NCBI RefSeq assembly: GCF_018446385.1
Contig: NC_055992.1
Location: forward strand, 21,050,877-21,114,876
Source: Zingiber officinale
Taxonomy: Eukaryota; Streptophyta; Magnoliopsida; Zingiberales; Zingiberaceae
Length of the DNA stretch: 64,000 nt
Direction: 5' to 3'
The notes under the pieces are model-generated. The model was not told the origin of the DNA. It saw only the letters and a list, made by a program, of their open reading frames with translations, and made no database searches. Position 1 is the first letter of the stretch. Each line of letters begins with the position of its first letter. The position numbers and the translations under genes are program-made. Below, in pieces: positions 22,881 to 34,300 of this stretch.

Positions 22881-24474
22881 AAAAAATCTAACAACACCCT
22901 AGCGTCATCTTCCTCGGCTGCTCCTCGCTGTCGCTGGGATTTGAGGATCGAAGAAACAAGAGAACCCTTCATCTCTCCCTCTCATCTCTCCATTCGGGCA
23001 ACTTGACAGCATAGTGCTCGTTCAAATCATTACATTGTTCTTGTTAAATCTTGTGTTTAGGTTTTAAATATTCATGAAAATCTCTCGAATTTCAATTATG
23101 CGTCATTCTTCCCTAGTTTGTCGAACACATTGCTACTTGTTCGACTACTATATGTCGAACGCACCAAGATCTATTCGGTCATGGTCTATTGAATATAACA
23201 TAATGTATTCAATCAATGACCATTGAACAAAATACTAAATGTTCAGCCTCCAACAGTTGAACATCGACAGATTTGTTCCATTGTGTGTTGCCGAATACAT
23301 TGTAGTATCCAGTGTTATTAGCAGTCAGGATCCCATCACTATGTAGTTAGATAACTACTTAGCGCACTGTCACTTCGTCCGCTTGAGAGTAATGTTTGTT
23401 GGAGGATTGTACAGTTGTCATTATCGCGACCCCTCAGCCACACAAGAGTCGTGGCAGGTGGAGGGACGGGCGGGAGTGATGTCATGTGGCATGCATGCGC
23501 ATTTGCTTATAATGCGTGAGACATCTTGTGGAGATATACTTGCATACATGTCTAGTGGATATTAGTTACATGTGATTGTGATATGTTGTACTTGTTTAAG
23601 CTATGATTGTTGCATATGGTTATCATGCTTCATACATGTCATTTATTATACATGTATCTGTTATCGGTTATATTACTTAGGTCTTGCGAGCAGATTTGTT
23701 GCTGATCCCTGGTGAGTTTGTTGATCGTTATATCGTATGTGTCAATCCCAAATTTGGTATGTGCATTTACTATATCATTTTCGATCTTGATCTTAGGTGT
23801 TAGATCTAGATTGGATTTGTGTATTCATTATGTCAGTTATGATTAGGTGTATTATTTATGTCATATATGATCATATTCTTTATTCCCTACTGAGACAATA
23901 TACTTTGATCTCCATATTTTATATAGACCATGTACTATTTTGTCTATTACCCGCTGAGTCATCTACACTCACCACCGCATTTCTGTGTTGTCTTTTTCCT
24001 CGGGTAGCAGGTAGAAGTATGTGGAGTCGCTTGGAATATCCTGTCTGTCAATTCCACATCACATCAAAAGACGATTTTTATTTTGCTCTTATTTTCTTAC
24101 ACATTTTTCTTATGGTATTGGCATTGTATTGATATTTAGTCGTGTGGCTACTTTATCACTTTTGATATTTTGTTGTGTTTAAGTCGTGTCGGTACGCATT
24201 ATATCCTTTTGGTATATGAGCTTTCATTTTATTTTCCGCTATGTTTTTAGTACAGTCGTGTGAGCTGTTTTATTATATAACTGCGTGGTTGTGATTATTT
24301 TTGTTCCAGCCGAGTGGGTTGTGTATATAATTGTGTGGTTGTATATGTTCCAGCCGTGTGGGCTGATATTATATCTTGTGAGTAGTCTTGTGGCATTATA
24401 TATATGATTCATATTCTCACAGTTACAGGGGAGATGCTATCCATTTGTCGGGTAGAGACTCCTCTAGGACATGA
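22880..24474 (+). mobile_element. Truncated Ty3/Gypsy LTR fragment related to the 32.3-kb element
   Basis: The last ~190 bp (TTCCAGCCGTGTGGGCTGA, then ACAGGGGAGATGCT, then GAGACTCCTCTAGGACATGACA) match the end of the Gypsy LTR at 42,370-42,490 closely, including the GACA terminus. Upstream sequence has the same T/G-rich texture as that LTR. The left end was not found. No PBS or internal region follows 24,474, so it is a truncated or solo LTR. Confidence 0.6.
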
Positions 24475-24779
24475 CACCCTAATGGTAAACTATCAAAAAT
24501 ATCCTAAATATCAAAAAATAAAAATTACTGAAAATAGTAAAATAGAAGTTTGGAGCATCTGAAACGGCATTAAATAGAAATTATCAAGAAAGCGTTTGTG
24601 CTTCCCGATTTATCTTGGTAGTTAGTGAAAATTTTCGTGGGTCTGATTCAGTTACTTACTTTGAGGATCAATCTATTTGAAGAATTGGATACTCGGTTAG
24701 CAAAAAAAAATCACAACTGACGTATAGCTCTCAATTATTGCAAATCCTCAATCATTAAGCCAAAAGCACGGGGAATTAG

Positions 24780-25794
24780 ATGTTGCTATTCCTATGCTTG
24801 CTTGCTTTCTTCTTTCTTCAATCAAATGCATTGGCATCGAAAGCAGCTGGTTTTGGTGAGAACCAATTCTAAAATACCCCTGAATTTTTTTATGAACTAT
24901 TTATCGACAATTTTAGGGAAATCTAAAGCTGTAGTACTATTTTATTATAAGAATTGCCTAATTCTCCAACTTGGTCAACTCATTTGGTGTATTATAAATC
25001 GATATCAGAAGCCAGTTGGAGTATAGATCCATGTAGTCCTCTTGGACCTCAAAACTGGGGCACGCTGCCTGGATATTCATGGGCAATGTGTGCTTCAAGA
25101 CCTGAAGGAATGCAATCGCCCATAAGCGTCAAACCCAGCAACATCTACAACAGACACTTGGGGAGGTTGATCAGATCTTACACCGAGGCCCCTGCACTTC
25201 TGTTGAACAAGGGGCATGAAATCAGCAAGAAAAAAAACTTGATTTTTTAACATTTTCTTCAATTTATCATAAATTTTAGAAGATTGTGCTAGTTTTTTAA
25301 ATTGTTGGAATTTTTTTCAGGTTAATTGGACAGAATTGCCCGGCGCTCTTCTTCTAAATAACAAGTTCTTTTATCTCAGGCAGTATCATTGGCACACACC
25401 TTCTAAGCATGAGCTCTTTGGCAAAAGGTTAATAATTTAAACCTGTTTTCTTTAATGAAATTAATATACACTTCATTGAGATAGTGTCGATTGATAGATA
25501 CCCTTTGGAGCTTCACATGGTTCACATCGCTTCAGATTCAACCCCAGAAATAACAGTCATCGGTGCGTTGTTTGAGTACGGTGGCATAGTCGATCCTTTC
25601 CTGGACATGGTGCGGCTTATTCCCCTTCACTAGTATAATGGAAGAGAGGTCACAATATCTAAAATGTTAGTTTCATTTTGTGATTACCTTAATTTGCACA
25701 GTTGCAGGTGGCCTTGAATGAGTTGAAGAACATGACTAGTGTTGATGTTGGAGCCATAAGCTCACCTGTCCTAGGTGACAAAGAATCTGAAAAT
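24780..25794 (+). pseudogene. Alpha-type carbonic anhydrase, 5' part (exons 1-4 and first half of exon 5)
   Basis: Alpha-carbonic anhydrases interconvert CO2 and bicarbonate with a zinc held by three His; plant forms are usually secreted or plastid-targeted. Exon 1 (24780-24855) encodes a signal peptide (MLLFLCLLAFFFLQSNALAS). Exon 2 (25009-~25226) has GPQNWGTLPGYSWAMC, EGMQSPISV and LLLNKGHEIS. Exon 3 (25321-25427) has RQYHWHTPSKHELFGK with two zinc His. Exon 4 (25498-25609) has YPLELHMVHIAS with the third zinc His. Exon 5 starts at 25702 (or 25708) and is cut at 25794. The remaining exons resume at 44,451. The donor after exon 2 is abnormal: no GT follows HEIS, where AGCAAGAAA is found. The start is favoured because it gives a classic signal peptide. 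The identification is strong; the gene is probably inactive. Confidence 0.88.
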
Positions 25795-26708
25795 AGTTCT
25801 TGATCGAATAAATATCTAGAGGGGACATGGATATTTAGATCAACGCTAAGTACTAGGTCGAGATAGACCAAGGGATGGATATCCAAGTTGTACTTGGGGT
25901 GCCTTGAGTTTAGAGGTACATTGGACACGACCCGTTTAAGAGAAAATCACATATTAAGTATCATTGGTCATTCCTCTTATGAATAAGTATAACTGATCTT
26001 TTTACTTAACTTTCATTTATTCTATGCGTGGAGTTATGTACTTTGATACCGTTAAAAGTGGTCTTTAATCAGATTATGATTAATACGATAGTTAAGTATA
26101 TGGTGAAGCGTAAAGAGAATAGTGTTAAGTCAATAGATGATTCATCGCTCTCTTGGATTAGGAGTTGACATCCTGGCCGCTTGATAGAGATATTAGTGAC
26201 TCGAAATCCATGGTAATGGGAGGGATCATTTATCATTCAAGAGGAGTCTATTATATCTTGAAAATCGAGTAAAACAATTAATTTGGTAATGATGCATAAC
26301 ATACCGAATTAATTGGGATGTAGGCTTAGATGAATATATTGAATTACATAGTAATCGGTTCATGGTAGTTTATAGTTTATGACTGATATTAATTTTATCA
26401 CGTTGGGTGGCTAAAAATTGTTGCTGGATGGTTACCTTAGTCTGTGTATGGATTTACACCGCCTTCGTATATAAAACCTAGAGGGTCACACGTATAACAC
26501 ATAGACATAAACAATGATATCGAAAACTAGTCGAGATCAAGATCAAATATAGATTTATTTGATACAAAGAAAAGAGAATTCGAATAGTCATAATCATGAT
26601 GATTCATGGAGAATTCGAAAAATCATCATAATAAAAGTCATAAATGAAGAATTTATGAAGGGTATAATTTTTCATCTTCCCAATAAATGAATATCATAAA
26701 TAATGAAT
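25795..26708 (+). mobile_element. LTR-like segment, left part, inserted in the carbonic anhydrase exon
   Basis: The carbonic anhydrase frame stops making sense at 25,794. The following ~0.9 kb has no coding similarity and includes AAAACCTAGAGGGTCACAC, a phrase I associate with plant LTR retroelement U3 regions. It is cut at 26,708 by the CACTA terminus. The continuation is 44,072-44,447. The word AAT flanks the whole insertion, which is too short to prove a target duplication. Confidence 0.5.
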
Positions 26709-26950
26709 CACTAAAAAAAAAACAGCTTTACCGACGGGGCTACCAACGGAAATTTTTATCCGTCGGTAGAGTCTGAATATTACCGACGGAATATTATATT
26801 CCATCGGCAATATCTACGTTACCGACGGAATCAAATATTACGTCGGTAATGTACCGACATTACCAACGAAATTAAAAAATTTCGTCGGTGATGTGTGTTT
26901 TTTTAAAAAATAATAGCTTTACCGATGGAATCTAGATTCCGTCGGTAAAG
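26709..26950 (+). repeat. CACTA 1: 5' TIR and subterminal CCGACGG repeats
   Basis: Direct and inverted copies of TACCGACGGAAT / ATTCCGTCGGTA occur about every 20-40 bp. In En/Spm-type elements such subterminal motifs are the binding sites of the TnpA-like protein. Confidence 0.85.
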
Positions 26951-27069
26951 CCGAAACAAACCCTAACTCGGCCCCTTTCCTTTCTTTCCACGCGCGCGGC
27001 AGCATCTCCTTCCTCTTCCTCCTCCCCGATCTCGCCGGTAAGCTCCTTCCTCTTCCTCTTCCTCTTTTC

Positions 27070-27350
27070 TAGCTTCCTTTCTTTGTGGGCGCCAGCGCCC
27101 TGCTGGCCTTTGTGCCGGCCGGCGTTGGCAGTTGTCTGCCGCCAGCGGGCACTAGGCCGCTGTGGCGGCCACCAGACCGCTGTGACGACCACTAGGCCGC
27201 TGTGCCGGCCGCCAGCGGCCTCCTGGCCGTTGTGTCGGCCGCAAGCAGCCTGGTGCCCGCTGTGCCGGCTGCCGCTGTGCCGAACGCCGGCGGCCTCCTA
27301 GCCGCTGTGCCGGATGCTACTGTGCCGGCTGCAGGTATGTCGGAACTGCT
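27070..27350 (+). repeat. CACTA 1: GC-rich leader with degenerate short repeats
   Basis: GCCGCTGTGCCGGCCGCCAG-like units repeat irregularly in an island far richer in G+C than its surroundings. In maize Spm the first exon is a GC-rich 'downstream control region' subject to methylation. The position here, directly after the subterminal repeats and before tnp2, is the same. Confidence 0.65.
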
Positions 27351-27670
27351 ATGCTGACGGGTGTGTCGGATATATGCTGTTGTGCTGGCTTGTGCCAGTC
27401 ATTTTTCTACTTGTTAATTTTTTGATAAATTTTGTGCTAAATTATTTTTATTTTGTAAACAGATAGCATTTGCTGCTCTTCTCCGGTACACATTCACATC
27501 TTCAGGTATAATTTAGTTTATTGTATTTTATATTATTTGTCATTGTTTAATTTACATATATGTTATGTTCGTATCTTAATCTGTAACATAATATCATTCT
27601 TTGTTTGTTTTGTGTTTGTACGTTAATTTAAGATAATTTATAATTATCAATTTATTAGTTTTAGGTGAAA

Positions 27671-30600
27671 ATGTCTATGAACAAAGCTTGGATGTACAAT
27701 TGATTAGAAAATGGATTTATTAGAGATGATTTTATTGCTGAAGTTGAAGAATTTGTCAACTATGCTAAAAGTCATCCAGAATGTATGAATGATGCAGAAT
27801 TAAAGTGTCCGTGCAATCATAAAAAAAATATCAAAATAGAGCTTTCCGTAATGAAGATACTGTAAAAATGCATTATGTAGGAATGGTTTTGTGCCAAATT
27901 ACTACAATTGGTACTGTCATGAAGAACCTTATTTGTATGAACCAATTGGGCCTTCCGGTGGTTCATCATCTAGCACAAATTTTACTGCACATGACTCATC
28001 AACTTATGATATTGGAATGCAATCAATGGTTCACGATGCAATGAATGCCACAGTTGATTATTCCAATATAAACGAAACACCTACACCTGAATATCAGCAA
28101 CTATATGAAATGTTAAAGGCTAGTGAAAAAGAAGTGTGGGAAGGCATTCCCTCATGTCACTCACAATTATCAGCTACTGCAAGGTTGTTGAATATGAAAG
28201 CAGAACATCATTTTTCTGAAAGATGTTATGATGGCATATGTCAATTAATATCAGAGTTACTTCCTGCTGTTAACATAATGACAGATAATTTTTACAGTAC
28301 CAAGAAATTGGTTAGAGGTTTAGGTTTGCCAGTAGAGAAGATTGATTGTTGTGTAAACAACTGTATGATATTTTGACATGAAGATAACAAACTGAGTGAA
28401 TGCAAAATCTGTACTCACCCTCGTTATAAGAATGCTACCCATATACCAGGGAAGAAGAAGAAAAATATTGCTTGGAAAGTGATGTATTATTTTCCTTTAA
28501 CTGCTAGATTACAACGTTTGTATGCATCTGGCGCTACAGCTTGTCACATGATGTGGCATCATGAACATGAGCATGAAGGAAGTATTATGTGTCATCCTTG
28601 TGATTCTTCTGCATGGAAACATCTTGATACTGTATTTCCCTCGTTTGTAATGGAACCATGCAATGTGAGATTGGGACTTTCCGCTGATGGATTTCAACCA
28701 TTTGGTCAATCGGGACAGCAATATTCATCCTGGCCAGTTATATTAACACCATACAATTTACCACCCTGGATGTGCATGAAAGATAAATTTATGTTTCTTA
28801 CTGTGCTTATTCCTGGTCCAACCAATCCCAAAGAGAAGATAGATGTTTTCTTGCAACCTTTAATTGCAGAATTAAATGATTTATGGAATGTAGGGTCAGT
28901 GATTTATGATGTTGTAAGTAAAAGTAATTTTAGATTGCATGCTGCATTATTATGGACGATCAGTGATTTCCCAGCATATTCAATGTTGTCAAGATGGAGC
29001 ATGGCGGGTAAATTAGCTTGTCCACACTGCATGACAGATTCTGATGTCTTTTCATTACCTTGTAGTCGGAAAGTATCCTGGTTTGATAATCACCGGAAGT
29101 TTTTACCTATTGATCACCCTTTCAGGCGGAATAATAAATATTTCCTAAAAAATGTTGTAGTCAGAAAACCTCCTCTAGCATTCCATATATCAGGTGAAGA
29201 AATCATTGAACAAATAGACAGTTATGGATTTCTACCAGTATCTCAATTTGGTTCTAATGAGATAAATAGATACATTGTTAGGATGTGTCAGTGTGGTTGG
29301 AAAAAAGGAGTATTTTTTGGGAGCTCCCCTATTGGAAGTATCTACTCATTCGACATAATTTAGATGTCATGCATGTTGAGAAAAATTTCTTCGATAATAT
29401 CTTTAACACTGTGATGAATGTGCCTGGAAAAACTAAGGACACTGTAAAATCTCGTGAAGAATTAAAACAATTAGTAAACAGACCAGAGTTGCATCAAAAT
29501 GAAACAACCAATAGATTTCCAAAGGCTTGTTATACATTAAATAAAGATGGGAAGCAGGCTTTATGTAGTTGGTTAAAGGAAGTCAAATTTCTAGATGGGT
29601 ATGCCTCAAATATGGCTCGTTGTGTGGATATGAATAGGTTAAAGATGTTTGGGATGAAGAGTCATGATTGTCATGTATTCATGCAAAGACTTATTCCAGT
29701 AGCTTTCCATGATTTACTTCCGTATAATGTTTGGCAAGCTCTCATAGAATTAAGTCTATTTTTTAGAGATTTGACAGCGAGGTGTATTACGATGAACGAT
29801 ATGCTTCGGTTAGACATAGACATTCCTCTCATATTATATAAGTTAGAGCGCATATTTCCACCTAGTTTTTTTGATTCAATGGAACATCTGTCAGTACATT
29901 TGCCATATAAGGCACAAATAGCTGGTCCTGTGCAATATAGATGAATGTATCCATTCGAACGGTTTTTGAGAAAATTAAAGAATAATGTTCGTAACAAAGC
30001 AAGAGTTGAGGGCTCAATATGTAATGCTTATCTGGTTGAAGAAACATCTTCTTTCTGCTCCTATTATTTTGTTGATAATGTCAAAACCAAACATCGCAAG
30101 GTTCCTAGAAATTATGATGATGCTCAAGAAATAGACAATTTGATGCTTTCTATTTTTAAGTTTTCTGGCAAACCAATGGGTGCATCTATTTCTAGATTCT
30201 TAACTCTAGAAGAATATCATGCTGCAAGAACATACATACTCTTAAATTGTGAAGAGGTCAAACCATACATAGAGTAAGTTGACTTCTCTAATTAAAAAAG
30301 TATTCCCCGTTCAATTTGTTGCTTGATATCTCATTTACCTTAAAATTACCTTCTTTTCCAGCTTATATGAACAACAACTATATCTATAAAATCTATCAAT
30401 GGATGCAGATGGTGTAGCTGAAAAGTTAGAGGTTGAATTTGCATTATGGTTTGAAATATATGTAAGTTGGATATTTTATTAAGTATTTAAGTTCGTGTGT
30501 GTTAAGTAGTGTTCTAATGTCTACTAATTATGTAGGTTAAAGACCGTAGAATATCAAATGTGACAGATGATAGGATCATGAATCTTGCATCAGGACCTCT

Positions 30601-31222
30601 TCGTAAAATAAATATCTACTCTGGTTTCTATGTTAATGGCCTCAAATTCCACATGGCACTACGAGATTCACGGAGATTAACCTATAATTCTGGTGTTTGT
30701 GTCAAAGGATCTATGGACAACAATAACACTCAGTATGATTATTATGGTAGACTTGAGGAAATCATAGAAGTTGAATATCCTGCATTACCTATTAAGAGGT
30801 GTGTGCTATTTAAATATTCATGGTATGATTCTACCCCAAGAATAGGTACCAGAATACATCCAAAGTATAATTTAGTTGAGGTTAATGCAAACAAAAGGTT
30901 CAACAAGTTTGAACCTTTTATTTTCGGGGTACAAGCAGCACATGTTTTCTATCTTGAATACCCTACAAAGAGAAGAAGGCCCAGTGAATGGTTGTCTGCT
31001 TGTCGAATGAAGCCTCGCTCGATTATAGAAATGCCGAATACCACTCAGGCTACTGATGCATTTCAGAATGGATACACAACTTGAATCTACATCTCAATTA
31101 CTTGTTGATATTGTTAATGTCACTTATGAGGAGATAGATGATGAAGAGATGTCCAACAGTGAAGATGAATTGGTACTAACAGAGTCTAGCGATGAAGACT
31201 TGGAAACTATTAATGTTGATTA
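27671..31222 (+). pseudogene. CACTA 1: tnp2 transposase (TnpD-like), broken
   Basis: In order: transposase-associated N-terminal domain (NKAWMYN, then CPCNHKK, then PNYYNWYCHEEPY) at 27,671-27,960; the Transposase_21/tnp2 catalytic core (MCHPCDSSAWKH, then LSADGFQPFG, then VILTPYNLPPWMCM, then RHNLDVMHVEKN) at 28,380-29,430; DUF4218 (DGYASNMARCVD, then MKSHDCHVFMQRLIP, then MYPFERFL) to 30,276; and DUF4216 (NSGVCVKG, then LEEIIEVEYPALP) at 30,540-31,080, with an acidic tail. Lesions: TGA at 27,701, TGA in place of Trp at 28,374 and 29,942, a frameshift near 29,300 and another near 31,070. Splice sites around 30,277-30,540 are intact. Cut-and-paste transposase by family; not functional here. 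Confidence 0.9.
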
Positions 31223-31309
31223 AATAGTTGCTAATGTAATGTCTGAACTGTACTTTTCTATATAATTTTGTATTGTGTTGCTAATGTTAATGTTATGCAT
31301 GTGTGTATA

Positions 31310-31365
31310 TATATTTTTGTATTGTGATGTTAATGTTAATGTTAATGTTAATGTTATTACTAGTA
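31310..31365 (+). repeat. TTAATG hexanucleotide microsatellite
   Basis: Five or so consecutive GTTAATG/TTAATG words lie between the tnp2 stop and the start of the second transposase gene. It could be slippage-prone. Confidence 0.7.
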
Positions 31366-31399
31366 CATGCATGCTATGTTTTTGTGCAGATATATTATT

Positions 31400-34300
31400 A
31401 TGGCTGAGCAGCAGACAGTAGCACCCCGTGACTACAAGGTTATTAGAGTTGTCGGAGATACGTATGTATTTTTGTTATGATTAATACAAGTTATTAGAGT
31501 TGTCGAAGACTTGTTATTATTCATATCTATTTTTTTCCTTGCAGATTTGTTCCTGATGGCCACCGGGTAACCTCTTATATCACTAGTAAGTTTAAAGAGC
31601 GAGTATGTGCTTCTGGTACTACATGGCGGCATGTAGATCAGGAGATGAAGATATTTTATTACAATGAATTCGTAGTAAGTAAAATTAATATATTTGGTAT
31701 TCAATAATATATTTATCCTTTCGTATACTAAAATCTATACTTATAATTGCAGAAAAGGTATACATGGGAAGATGGTCAAGAAGAACAGTTTAAAGTTACA
31801 TGGAATAGTTATTGTGCTAAACTGTACAGAGACCTCAGGAAAAAGGGCACTAGGCCAGTGTATGTTTCGGAGACGATATGGAGTGCATGGACGACCACCT
31901 GGGCTGTAGAAAGATGGCGAGAAAATGCTGAAAAAGCTCGATCTAATAGGAATACAGAGCCAAGTGGCCCGAGCACCGAAATCGCTCGGCATACATCAGG
32001 ATCGAAATCTATTGTTAAGCATGCTATGGATTTGGTAATTTAATTTAAAGCTATAATTTTTAACAATTTTTTATTTTATTATCACATTAGTATGTATAAT
32101 TATGTCTCAAAATATTTGTGTATGTAGGAGCATGATCTTGCTCGGCAACCCACATGCATGGAGGTATTTCTGAAGATCCATAAGAAGAAAGATGGGTCAT
32201 TTGTCGATTTTCGATCTCAGGCCCTACACGTAAGATTATTAACTTTATTTCATTTGTTCATGCATTTCTATTTTGATTAATTTTAATAATTGTTATCAAA
32301 TTAAATTGTAAAATACTGAAAAATTAGCGAATAATGATAAGGGATTTTTCCGAAATTTTTGGAAATTTTTCGGGAATTTGTCGGAGCTCGTAGGACTAAG
32401 TTTATGGGGATTAAAATGGGGTCTAGGAAAGCCTGTTTAGGCTACCCCATTTATGTGAGGAAATGTTGATTTTCCTTTTTATTTTCTTTTTATTTTTCGT
32501 TATTTCTTTTTCCCCATTTCTCCTACCGTGCGGTTCCCTACTTCTCCCTCGTCGATCTCTCCTCCTTCTTCTCGATCCTTCACCTATTCTCTTCCGATCC
32601 AGCCGAGGACATCCCTTTCCCTTCCCATTTTTTTCCTCCCGAGTCGATTTCCCTCCTCATACCTAGCACCGGCCTCTTCATCTGCTCTTTCTCGAGCCGT
32701 ATCTAGGCGCCGCCACCACATGAGGCGAACGGAGCAGCGCCTCTCCACTGCGGCTCTCCCTCCAGCGGTGCCCTAGTGCCGTTACCTCCATGTCATCGTC
32801 ATCGCTAGAGGTCACGGGGTCAGGTCAGGGATGTCGCTCCATTACCTGTGCCCTAGTTCCAAACCCCTGTCGGCTCCTCTTCTTCCGATCACCTTCTGCC
32901 GCCCTCTCGGATCGCTGTCCCTTTGTGCCAGTGAGTTTGGCCGGAAGAGGGAGTATTGAGCTCTCTACTGATCCTACTATCCTAGCACTGTCTGCGATTC
33001 TTTGATCTCTTCTCTGGCTGACGGCGAGGAGCACAAATTCACCCTAGCAGCGATTTTGGAGGTAAGTACCATACGTAGCTGTGGATTTTGGACTTGATCT
33101 TGTTGGAGTGGTGTTGATTTGGGAGTTATGTGTCCCAAGGTAGAAGATGAGTAAGATTCCAGCCACCACGATACTGTTCGCTGGAGTTTTCCTTCGCCCG
33201 ATAGCTCATCACCTCCGACTAGTGGGGAGAAAGAGGTAAGGTGCTCTGATTGTTCTGGAAATTGGTTTTGTATTGTTGATGAATTAGGTATGTGGAATTG
33301 AAGATGATATGGATTACTAGATGGTTAGTATATCACTAGTTGATACATGCTTAGTGTGATTGAATAGTTAAATGTAGGTTTTGATCTTAGATGTAGATCA
33401 TGGTTGGATTTATTATTGTGATGGATTATGCTTGTTGCAAGTTCTAATTCATATGGATTAGTTAAAGTCGATTGAGGAGTTTAAATGATCCAATTAGGGT
33501 TTATAATTGGATCTGGATTTATATTAGTTTTTCGAGGATTAGATTTAGCTAATTTATTTATATGTAATTAGCTAAATCTGGATATCATATACTACAGGAG
33601 TTTGATACGATACGAGCATCTCGACGTCGGATTTGGACTGGATTGGACCTTCCTATTGGAGGCGGGTACTTCTTGACTTATCTTTTATGATATTGTCATT
33701 GGATATGCATAGTATTTTATAACTACATGCAATGAACATGTTTGCCTTTGGTATGTCACTGTTTGATATCCATAGCATGTTAGGTTTGTCACCTGTGATT
33801 ATATCTCGTGATTTGTTGCCATGATTATCTTGTTACCATGAGTATCTTAGTTTCTAGAATGACATACCATGCTTACTGAGGTTAGGACTAGGATTTGGAT
33901 TGTTGTTTCTGGCCTGTGTATCTAGATTATCTGATACTTAGGTTTTTGTGCCATATCAGATTTGTGTACCTCTAAATGTATATCATATATGATTCGGGTG
34001 TTTAGACCCTGATTCTTTGATCTGTGTATATTGTTGGTACATATGCTATGGAAGAGGGATATGATTTGGGTCTAGATTGTTATACCTTAGAGGACTTGTA
34101 TACCCTAGATCCGTGGATTTGACTTACTGATACTGTGGTACCCATATTATGTATATATGGATTTTTTCTTGATCGGGATATTCCATACTTATTATGTTCA
34201 GGACATAGGGTTATTGATATTTTATCGCCATGTACTCTAGATCTTGGTATGTGACCATCACTTTACAGACGCATTTTGTATGTATGGATGTGGTTATGTT

